Below are positions 8,000 to 15,668 of a DNA stretch of 15,668 bases, in pieces. Under the pieces are notes generated by a model. That model searched no databases, had not been told where the DNA came from, and worked only from the letters and a program-made list of their open reading frames with translations. The position numbers and the translations under genes are program-made. Numbering within the stretch: position 1 is the first letter of the stretch; every line of letters begins with the position of its first letter. Source of the stretch: Hyphochytrium catenoides (Eukaryota > Sar > Hyphochytriomycetes > Hyphochytriales > Hyphochytriaceae); the NCBI GenBank assembly GCA_900088475.1, contig FLMG01002201.1, forward strand, positions 5,923 to 21,590, read 5' to 3'.

Positions 8000-10636
8000 T
8001 TAGTGGAAGCTCGGACGTAGGGCATTCACTAGCAGAAAGCCGAAAGTCTCTGAATAAACTGCACCAAGACCGAAGCAAGACACTGCGACACAACTATGGA
8101 GTCAACCAGATAGAAGGAGTTGGCTCTCAGAAGGAAAGAGGACCGAACGGGCGGGAGGATAGCAATGGAAGAAGGAGGAGGATAAGGGAGAAAGAGAGAG
8201 AGACGTAAAGAATAGGTGGACGTAAAGAAAAAAAGAAAACCATCTCTTAGCCCCTTACTTGGCTTCTTAAGCACGGAGTCCCACCACGTGAGATAACTTT
8301 CAGGGATAGTGCCAGATACTTTGTACCAGCCTGCCTTGAAGACGTAAAGAGAGATCACGGTCCACAGGAGGTAGACCGACACTGCCACGACTCCGGCCCC
8401 GAGCAAGGTGACAGTGAACTTGTAAGCTACTCTTAGCTTTTTCTGCCCTTCCTGAGTGGAAAAGATGTCTGGGAGCTTATAGAGCGCTATGATAAGGATA
8501 GCGAAGAAGAGGTTGGCCAGTCCCCAGAGCAGTCCTTCTAGGACATACTGATAGCGAGAGTTGCGATGGAAGATAGTGAGTTCTCTCTTCCTGCTCATGG
8601 TATAGAGACCAGGTCCGTTGATGAGGCAGAAGACCATGCCACCTACACTAAGAGAGAAAAGAATCTGGGAAACGAGCGCATAAGAATGAGAGAGCGGTCG
8701 GTTGTAGAGTGAGGATAGAGCACAACAGACAGAGAAGCTAGGAGAATGACACAGCAAGCCCAGAGAGAGAATGAGAGGGACAAAGAATACAGAGAGAGAG
8801 AGAGAAAAAACCACACACAGGGAGAGGAAGGGAAGAGACGACAAGAAATGAGAAAGAGAAGAGTGTGTACGCGTGAGCGAAACAAAGGGTGATATTGGCA
8901 AGACCGTCTTAAGAACGTGATCTGATGAGAGGCAGTGCCATAGAGTTTTTACAATGCCAAATTCAGAGCTCTCAAGAGCGAGACGAGAAGAGTAGTTACA
9001 GCGAAGCTAATGCAGAGTGACTGCTTCAAAAAGCTATGATTGGTATCTCAAGGTCTTCTATTTTAGAGAAAGAGACAGAGAGAGAGAGAGAGAAAGAGAA
9101 GAAGGAGAGCGATAGAGAGAGGAGAGAAAGAAAGAGCGCCTACCCAGGAGCCCGTCAGCCAAAGCATCTTCTGCCTGAAGAAGCCAAAGAGTCCGCCCGG
9201 ATGGCTGATCATGAAATGTCCAAGGAAGCTCAGGACCAGGGCGAGGAGAAGAGGGTACACCATCACCTCCAACGGATCACTGAACAAGGCAAACTACGGA
9301 GAAAGAGCCACACGACGTCATTAAGGGATAAGGACACAAGGACCAATGACAGCACCTGGAGAGTCGGAGATTGACGCGTGCAAGGGAGACAGAAGGACAG
9401 AGATAACCGGTAGTGGACACGAGACGAAGTGATGAGCATTCGGGACAAAGTTAGTGAGAGACCGGCCAGAATAGTGTCGAACACCTGCATAGGAGAGAGA
9501 GAGAAAGAGACGGAAATTGGTACATACATGCACTCCGTGGTGAGTTGAGACGAGCTTGCTTAGCTTGGGCCCCGTCAGTGAAGCCCCCTGGCTCGTCACG
9601 AGCTTCCCCTCCTCTCCAGGCCCAAAGTACACTACCGTCGGGACTACGGTCGCAGAGGCAAGCGACAGGACGAACAAAGTCAAAGAACAGATGAAGGGGG
9701 ACATACGCAGAGGCATAGACAGAAGAAAGAGAGAGAAAGCGTCACGCTCCAGATGAGAGAATAGTCAGAGAATGGAGAGGACGTACCACTCTGGACCTGC
9801 AGCCGGGCGAAGCACTCCATGCAAGAGTCAGGAGTGATTTCTGCGAAGAAGAGTCCTCTTTCATCCTGGACTGACTCTTGATAGACCTTCGCAGCTCGAA
9901 CAAACGCTTCGTTAGCAGGACTATGCTCGCCAATCGAAAGATAGCATTAGCACGAGGAAGGTGACGAGAGGCAGTTCGGCGATTGAGTGGCCACAGCACT
10001 TACACGCAAGTTTCAGGGCAGAATTGTGCTATCCTAGGCTCGTCATTGAGCTGTAGAGTGAGGTGGAGATAGTGATGAGCGCCTTCTAGGCAGACAGTGA
10101 AAAAGCGACAACGAAGATGAACGTATAGAGAGAGAGCAAAGGAGAGCGAGAGACTGAGAGCGACAAAGTCAGAGAGAGAGAACACAAAGGAGCAAGACAG
10201 CAAGGAAAATTAAGGAAGAGAACAACGGGGAAAGAGAGAGAGAGACGAAAATCCCCTGAGCTCATAGAAAAGAGACTAAGATAGAAAGAGCAATGAGAAG
10301 GTGCGAACGCGATGGCATGGGCAAGGCCGGCATTACCGTGACTAGAGCGAAGACGCCATAAGTCTTCCGTTCTGAGGCTAAGAGTTCTTCATAGTCCTGG
10401 AAGCTTCTGACCTTCATCACTTTCTTGCCGCCATTTGTCTTCTTCTCCATGCGCAGCTTCAGCTTCTTCGCAGCCTGAGGAGGCCAAAAGGCAGCTCATT
10501 AATCCGGAACCTTATCCTTCCCTCTCCAACATCCATCCACTTCTCCTACCTCTTCCTTCGAACCAGCGCTCGCATCATGGCTGAGCAGTTGAAGTGCTGC
10601 CCAAAGGGCCAGGCACAGACAGAAGATGGACTTCAT
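8000..10636 (-). CDS. OST3: Oligosaccharyltransferase subunit OST3/OST6 family (MagT1/TUSC3-like)
   Basis: Exons on minus: 10636-10550, 10474-10337, 10050-10004, 9920-9787, 9643-9528, 9484-9408, 9279-9144, 8664-8259, then a last exon entered in phase 1 (8082-8000, or 8125-8094). Phases close at every junction up to 8259. About 381 residues before the last exon; known members are about 330-350. Residues 1-24 are a signal peptide (MKSIFCLCLALWAALQLL, cleavage likely after ASA). A thioredoxin-like lumenal domain follows: TYGVFALVT, FCPETCVPANEAF, GLFFAEIT, SVPTVVYF with the cis-Pro loop. Then four TM segments: about 205-224, 235-260, 286-309 and 328-354, including MVFCLINGPGLYT at the position of the family's MWNxIRGPPY. 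Family role: an accessory ER subunit of N-glycosylation that holds acceptor proteins by mixed disulfides. Oddities: the redox motif is CPETC (CxxxC, residues 86-90) rather than CxxC, and a second pair CMEC sits at 124-127. Exon 9484-9408 is the least certain internal exon. ATG 10636 is chosen because it starts the signal peptide. Confidence 0.87.
8768..8810. repeat. GA microsatellite in an OST3 intron
   Basis: (GA)n with interruptions in the 479-nt intron 9143-8665, the longest OST3 intron whose boundaries look firm. It is pyrimidine-rich on the coding strand. Confidence 0.85.
9064..9136. repeat. GA microsatellite in an OST3 intron
   Basis: (GA)n/(GAAA)-like tract directly downstream of the donor at 9143, in the same intron as the tract at 8768-8810. 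It is CT on the coding strand. Confidence 0.9.
10105..10248. repeat. GA-rich tract in an OST3 intron
   Basis: Interrupted (GA)n over about 140 bases within intron 10336-10051. On the coding strand it gives a very long pyrimidine tract upstream of the acceptor. Confidence 0.85.
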
Positions 10637-11168
10637 AACGTTTGCGATCCGTGGACCCCACTTTCAGGCCCCTTCCCAGATCTGAGGCCTTCGAACGATT
10701 GCAGCAAGACTCTCTATCTTGCCGTTGACTCAGGGATCCCTTTTTGAAGACGCTCAGGCGGCCACAGGCTCCAAAGCTTCGAAGAGCCTTGAGCATCGCC
10801 GATGAGAGAACGAGCTGACGCGCGGCGGTCCGACTTCTACGCGGCCAAGATCTATTGTCTCTATGGACAGAGATTGAAAAGTTCCCATCTATCGTAGGAT
10901 TGTTCCCTGCAGCCTTGGACGCTAATAAAATACCTATGTGCTGGTTTCTTTGCGGAAGAAATAAACGAGTACGTGAATTTTACTTTTCCAGTTCTGGATC
11001 TTCTCAGCAACAGATCTGCAGCTTCGATCTGGAGATTTGACTTGCAGAGCTCTAGCCGAGCTCCGGCTGACCTCAATAGCAGTTGGCTAGGCGCCGCCCT
11101 CCGGACCTCGAGTGCAGCCGCAGGGAGATACAAGCATTGTGAGGAGACAAGACCAAGAGGCAGCAGAT
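10637..11168. other. Divergent intergenic region between OST3 and the dilysine membrane protein
   Basis: 532 bases between two start codons facing apart. It should hold both promoters and both 5' leaders. An AT-rich patch lies at about 10920-10980 (AATAAAATA at 10922) in otherwise mixed sequence. I see no TATA box, CCAAT box or repeat that I can assign. Open frames here have no recognisable features. Confidence 0.6.
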
Positions 11169-11868
11169 ATGGCGCGTGTGCTACCAAGAAGAGTGGAAGA
11201 GCTGGCGGTTTGCTTGGTGGTTCTACTGGCGGAGCTTGGTCTGTACTTCTTCCTGGGGCTGGGCCCCATCTTCCATCCACAGCCAGATACGGACGCTGCT
11301 CTCTTCCTTGTAGCGTGTTCTGGGGCCTATCTTACCTTTAGGATAATCTGGAGGGTCGTGCTGGCACCCCTGAGTCTTCTGAAGGGCCACGTAATCCATG
11401 GTAGGCGCTCTAGCTTAGCTGTCTTGACGGTAAACACCGAAGACATAACTTACCTTCTTGTCACTAGGACCTTTCTTGGTGGCTGCAGCGGGCGTAGGAC
11501 TGGCTGGAGCTGCAAGTTATGTCTACACGTCCACTGGGGGTCTCACCTCAAAGGGCGTGAAGGCATTTGTTGGCCACTATCTTCCCGAACCGTGGGGCAG
11601 CTTTGCTGGGAGCAAGGCCTCAGCGTTGCAAACGGAAGTGGACTTCCTCTTCCGCCTGGCAGTGCTTATCCTGGCGCTTCATGTTGTTCTAGGGCTTCTA
11701 GTGGCACCGCTATACGCAGCTTATTACCTGCTCAGGACACTCTCAACTCCGAAGACTCAGGCTGGGCTAGCTGGAGAAGGCAGCGTGACCGATAAGGAGG
11801 AGGATACTCGCAAAGAGGTCGCAGAGACTGACCAGCAGGCGAGTAGCAGCCATAAGAAGTCAGATTAA
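11169..11868 (+). CDS. Small four-TM protein with C-terminal KKxx ER-retrieval motif, unknown family
   Basis: Two exons, 11169-11400 and 11468-11868, with a 67-nt intron (GTAGGC ... CACTAG), phase 1, joined codon GGA. 210 residues. ATG 11169 is the first in-frame ATG; the frame is open further up only from non-ATG codons. Hydrophobic segments at about 12-35 (LAVCLVVLLAELGLYFFLGL), 42-70, 79-97 (FLVAAAGVGLAGAASYVY) and 135-168 suggest four membrane spans. The tail from about 170 is hydrophilic and acidic/Ser-rich and ends in KKSD-COOH. Established knowledge: a dilysine at -3/-4 on a cytosolic tail is a COPI retrieval signal for ER membrane proteins. Together with the divergent OST3 neighbour this suggests an ER protein, but the function is unknown. 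An even number of spans would put both ends in the cytosol, as the motif requires. Confidence 0.75.
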
Positions 11869-12123
11869 GTTAGGGCTTGTGCCTAGGGGAACTAAGCGTA
11901 TATCATAGAACTCTCTCTCTCTCTCTCTCTCTCCCTGTCTGTCGCCATCTCCTATCTGAAGAAGCTTTCCATCGTTAGCTCTCCTGGATGGGAAGTTCTC
12001 TCTCTACGCTCTGTCTCTCAAGATCGCTCCTCCCATGCGGTTCCTGTCACTCTCCCTAGCCTGGCCAATCTTCGTCTGGATCTCCCTCTTTCTCTCTCGA
12101 ACTCCCCTCCGCCCACTCTATTA
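11869..12123. other. Convergent 3' intergenic spacer
   Basis: 255 bases between the stop of the four-TM gene and the stop of the kinesin gene. It holds both 3' UTRs. A CT microsatellite (11911-11933) is followed by pyrimidine-rich sequence. No AATAAA is seen on either strand close to the stops. Confidence 0.7.
11911..11933. repeat. CT microsatellite
   Basis: Perfect (CT)n just after the stop of the four-TM gene. Confidence 0.95.
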
Positions 12124-15100
12124 TCATGCTCCGTCATCAAAGGTTATCTCTGACGCTGAGGCGGAGATGCCCAGTTTGGCCAACCAGCCTTCGAAAGCTG
12201 AGAGGATCTTCTTCCTCTGTGAATCTTTGATCTTCTGCAGGTATTTGACCTTGAACGTGTAAGAAAGGAGAGAGAGAAGAGAAGAGGAAGAAAATGCGTA
12301 GCCAGAGGCAGTGGTTAGCAAACAAAGGTTCCTTGATAGAGAAAAGGAAGGCGGCATACCTCCGACTTGACCTCATTCAGGCTCTCAAAGAGTTCGCGAT
12401 ATTGCTGAAGAGCCACATAATAGAGAGACACCGACAGAGAGAGAGAACAAGAAGGAGACAAGGAGAGAAAGAAGAGAGAGGAGAACCTGTTAGTAGACAC
12501 CGATAACGCTTCCACTCTAGCCTGGATTGGCTCATGAGATCAGAGGACGAGGCATTGAGGCCTCTCTCCCAGTAGGGGCCCGAGAGTCTCACCTTCTTTG
12601 CTTCTTTGAGCCGTTGAACGATCTCTAAGTCATCCTAACAGTAGCGCATCAGTTGACAGAGAGAAGGAGAAGGGCCAACCAAAGCAATCGTTACAGAGGG
12701 AGAGAGAGAGACAGGAACTCAGCAGCTGCAAAGCCTCTAAAAGTGAATAGCAAAAAAGATAGGACAGGGGAGAAGTCTGCAAACACAACGAAGAGTGGAA
12801 GAGAGCTGGAGACCGCACAGAATGGTTGGGGCATCAGCGCTTACCTCAGCAGCCTTCGAAGCTTCTAGCAGCTCGTCAATGTCCCTGCATCATATCGTTA
12901 CCCCGCGACACCCCGACAACAGATAGAGAGAGAGAGAGAGTGAGAGAGAAAGAACCTAGGAAGAAAAGGCGGGGCACAACCAGGGGCCGAGATATAGAAA
13001 GAAACAATTCGCGACTGAAGATTGAAGCTAAGAAGGGAAAGGTTACTAAGACGCTGTGAGAGAGGCAGAGGAAGAAGAAAAGACCGTAATACCGCTTCTT
13101 CTGGTTCACGTTGATCGCCACTTCTTTTGACTTGCTCTTTAGCTCTTTCAAGGTCTGCTGGGTAGAGTCCAGTGCCTGCTGCAGGTCCCTACCATCGGAT
13201 TGACTGAAGCTCTGATAAAGCTAGGGGCCAGCGCGGGTCAGAGGGAGAGAGAGGAGGTTAGAAAGAGTAGGGCCCACAGGACTTTCTTTGTCCTTCTGGA
13301 AGCTTGCACTGTCTCACTCTCTTCTCTCTTCCTCTTCTTTCTGTCTGACCTGCCTATAGTCCGGAGGAGTGCTTCCTCTGGATTGCGCTACCACTTCACT
13401 GTCATTTAGACCCGTCGAGGACTCTGCAGACCCGCTCCTCAGTGAAGAGACACTCGTGGGCGGCTGTCGCCTATCTCTTATTCTCTGATCTCCCACTGAA
13501 GAAGACTCTGATGGCTGCTCGCTGGCAAAGACTTCAACTTCTGGTCCTGAGGGGACGAACGACGCAGCTTTCTTGGCATTATGTGCAGGGGCACTCACTT
13601 CCTGATGACTGGCAGCCAAGCGTTAGGCGCCGAGGGTGCACCATGACACATCAGAGAGAGAGGATATAGAGACAAGAAGTACCAAGTAACAAACAAAAGG
13701 AGCGACGACTGAGAGACAAAAAAAGAGAGGCAAAAAGAGAGAGAGAAAGCGAGAGAGAAAGAGAGAGAGAGCTCAAGGAGGGACAAAAGAGAGAGATGAA
13801 GAGATGAAGAGAGAGTAAGGGCCGAAGAAATGGAGGAAAAGCCATCTAATGACATTGGTTGCGCCCTAGAGACCGCATGCGAAGATCACAAGCCAGTCCC
13901 ATAATCAAAAGGTGGCAAAGTATATAAAGGAGAAAGAGGGAGACAAAGAGAAGAGAAGGAAAGAACGAAGAGTGAGGGCGCGAGAGACACTTGAGAAGAG
14001 ATAGAGAGCACATGACCGCTACCTCGTCTGTCCGGCAGCCTGGACTGGGCGTTGCAGGAGCACCAGCTCACGAAAGACTTTGAAGATCTGCTGAACTTGA
14101 TAGTGTGAAACTACCTGCAGGTCCAAGAAATAGGGGAAGAGAGAAAGAGAGAGAGAGAGAGGAGAGCTCGTATTATGGATCGGAGCCCGAGTGGCAGAAG
14201 AGGCTAGGAGAATGGAGGCTTAAGAGAAGACGGAAGGAAGGAGAAAAGTGGGAGGAACACTTTTGATGCTGGGGGAAGGGTCTTTTGTTCTTCCTCATTT
14301 TTTTTTCTCACCTCAATCTCTGCTGTCTCATCCTTGACGAATGTGTCCACCATGGTCCTCAGATGAGAGAGCTGTGGCCCGGAGAGCTCCTGATACTGGA
14401 AGGAGCTGAAAGGGGAAGCCATCAAAGGAGAGAGGTGGAGAGAGAGGGAGAGAGAAAGAGAGAGGGAGAAAGGACGGGGAAGGCGGTGAATAATGATAAG
14501 TCAGGGCAGCGAGAGAGCGGCACAGGTAAAGCTATCGGGCAACGCAGAAAAGAAAGCAAGAGACAAAGAGAGAGGGAAGGAGAGGGAGAGACGGATGGTG
14601 AAAGAAGGCTACTATTATAGGGTGCCAGTGACTGAGGAAGGTCAAGCCCATAGCGACCGAGAGAGACAAGCTGCTGGCGCACTTACTGCCTTCCAATCAA
14701 AGCGTCATGCAGTGCCAGCTCCTGTCGCAGTGCCTTGATCTCTCTTTCCAGCCTTGGAGGGAAAAGACTTTAGTGTCCGGTCCAATCTTCTCTGTCTCTC
14801 TCACTCTCTCTCTCTCTTTCTCTCTCTCTCTGTCTCGTTGCTTCATTTGCAATGTTTCTTCTCTCTCCAGTCTCTGCCCTCACTATCTCCTCAGACTCTA
14901 CTCTCTCTCTCTCTCTCTCTCTTTCTGTGTCTCTCTCTCTCTCCCCCACCCCCTCTCTCTCTCTCTCCTTCTTTCTCCCTTTCTCTCTGTCTCTTTCTCC
15001 TTCTCTCTGTCTCTCTTTTTGAGATACAGAAGAAGACAGACGCACAGCACCTCGTTCCTCTCACCTCTTGCACGTCTCCGACTTGTCAACATTGATATTC

Positions 15101-15668
15101 AGCACCGGAGAAGTCTTCACCCGCATCATCCGGGTCGCGAACCGCAGAGTGCAAAGCGTTTGATCCGCGTGCGCCCGCTCAGACCAAACACAAGCGACTA
15201 AGACAGTGTTTGCGTTCCCACCTAGCGAGTCCTAGATTCCAACCGCACAGGTCCATATCAGTGCTTGCTCTCTCTCTCTCTCAATCTCTCTCTCTCTCTC
15301 TTTTCCTCTTGTCTCATTATTCCCTCTCTCTGTGTCTCTGTGTCTTCCCCTCTTCCTTTCCTTTTCTCTCTCTCTCTCGTCTCCTCTATCTTTCCCCAGC
15401 GCGTCTAGAGCACAAAGGTGTCCTGTGTAATCATTCTTGTTGTTGGCGTGGTCTCTCTTTGTCCGTGATATCGCTCTCTTTGGCCGCTCTCTCTTCTTGG
15501 CACTATCCTTAACTTGGCTCTCTCTCTTTCTGTTGTGACTCAGTTGCTCCTTCGATCATCCCCCTCTCGCCTCTATCTCGCCTCTATCTCGCTTTCTCTC
15601 TTCGTTCCCCTCATCTCTCTCTCTTCTGTCGCCCTCTGACCTTGAGGACGTTGGTAAGTGTGGTCTGT
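12124..15668 (-). CDS. Kinesin-9 family (KIF9/KLP1-like), C-terminal end of motor, stalk and tail; 5' part outside window
   Basis: Exons on minus: 15668-15641 (partial), 15231-15065, 14752-14687, 14405-14312, 14114-14023, 13608-13350, 13220-13093, 12884-12845, 12634-12593, 12404-12360, 12249-12124 (TGA). All phases close (0,2,2,0,2,0,2,0,0,0). The motor end is clear: QTTLTNVLK-DSLGGNANTV, then VLVACVWSERAHADQTL, then TLRFATRMMRVKTSPVLN. TRMMRV and what follows (LEREIKALRQELALHDALIG, then YQELSGPQLSHLRTMVDTFV, VQQIFKVFRELV) match kinesin-9A rather than other kinesins. The C-terminal coiled coil has the family signatures LKEAKK, QYRELFESLNEVKSE, VKYLQKIKDSQRKKIL and AFEGWL. Family role: a plus-end motor on the flagellar central pair or axoneme affecting beat. 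About 360 residues are visible. Exon 13608-13350 encodes a Ser/Pro/Glu-rich linker without motif. The gene has the most repeat-laden introns of the window. Confidence 0.93.
12921..12954. repeat. GA microsatellite in a kinesin intron
   Basis: (GA)n with TGA and AAA interruptions in intron 13092-12885; CT on the coding strand. Confidence 0.9.
13350..13608 (-). other. Low-complexity linker exon of the kinesin-9
   Basis: 86 codons rich in Ser, Glu, Pro and Arg (for example EQPSESSSVGDQR, SSLRSGSAESSTGL). It is predicted disordered and sits between the conserved post-motor region and the C-terminal coiled coil. Entry phase 2 and exit phase 0 (CAG before GTCAGA) fit the neighbours. It is the least conserved-looking part of the gene. 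Confidence 0.7.
13711..13815. repeat. GA-rich tract in a kinesin intron
   Basis: Interrupted (GA)n of about 100 bases in intron 14022-13609; CT on the coding strand. Confidence 0.9.
14430..14600. repeat. GA-rich tract in a kinesin intron
   Basis: Repeated GAGAGGGAGAGA blocks in intron 14686-14406; CT on the coding strand. Confidence 0.85.
14786..15020. repeat. Long CT-rich tract in a kinesin intron
   Basis: Two blocks (14786-14837 and 14897-15020) of (CT)n with CCC and TTT interruptions, in intron 15064-14753. Here the coding strand is purine-rich, opposite to the later introns of the same gene. Confidence 0.95.
15264..15392. repeat. CT-rich tract in a kinesin intron
   Basis: (CT)n blocks in intron 15640-15232; the coding strand is purine-rich. 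A further tandem 11-mer (CTCTATCTCGC, two copies) lies at about 15570-15592. Confidence 0.9.

Noticed and set aside
8665-8901. Ser/Leu-rich N-terminal extension of the OST3 C-terminal frame
   Set aside because: It is translated CT-repeat intron; the acceptor at 8665 fits the phase of the previous exon, and family similarity starts there.
11112-11168. Upstream extension of the four-TM protein
   Set aside because: It begins at GTG rather than ATG; the first in-frame ATG is 11169, and the extra residues are hydrophilic without a motif.
14770-15095. Arg/Glu and Ser/Leu repeat frames on both strands
   Set aside because: Translations of GA/CT microsatellites inside kinesin introns.
1-15668. tRNA, rRNA, CRISPR, transposon or viral genes
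   Set aside because: No cloverleaf, rRNA core, spaced direct repeats, transposase or reverse-transcriptase motifs were seen; all repeats found are microsatellites or short tandem duplications.

Overview
The window is nuclear DNA of a microbial eukaryote. Every recognisable gene is cut into many short exons joined by GT-AG introns that keep phase, there is no operon structure, and the introns are loaded with GA/CT microsatellites. A kinesin-9 (KIF9/KLP1 type) gene points to an organism with motile cilia or flagella. A dCache-HAMP receptor in an intron-containing gene points to an algal or protist lineage. A cryptophyte-like or stramenopile-like alga would fit, but the taxon is a guess and cannot be fixed from this sequence.

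Layout, with strictly alternating strands. (1) About 25-3531, minus: N-terminal part of a receptor with cytoplasmic N-terminus, TM1, a large dCache-type ectodomain, TM2 and the start of a HAMP. It runs off the left edge before any output domain. (2) About 4791-7714, plus: a soluble TPR/helical-repeat protein; its 5' exon is unresolved. A small minus-strand two-exon candidate gene (4417-4783) lies in the 5' gap. (3) About 8000-10636, minus: an OST3/OST6 (MagT1/TUSC3) oligosaccharyltransferase subunit with signal peptide, thioredoxin-like lumenal domain and four TM segments. (4) 11169-11868, plus: a 210-residue four-TM protein ending in a dilysine ER-retrieval motif, divergent from OST3. (5) 12124 to beyond 15668, minus: the end of the motor domain and the whole stalk and tail of a kinesin-9.

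Exon models were built by hand from splice motifs, intron phase and family similarity. The phases close exactly across all 11 visible kinesin exons, the first 8 OST3 exons and the receptor exons. The weak points are the 5' ends of genes 1 and 2, the last OST3 exon, and two 13-nt microexons.

The genes do not form one pathway. Genes 3 and 4 both look like ER membrane proteins and share a divergent upstream region. The main oddities are a CxxxC in place of the usual CxxC in OST3 plus a second CxxC, the bacterial-style sensor architecture of gene 1, and long homopurine/homopyrimidine intron tracts whose strand bias flips inside the kinesin gene.
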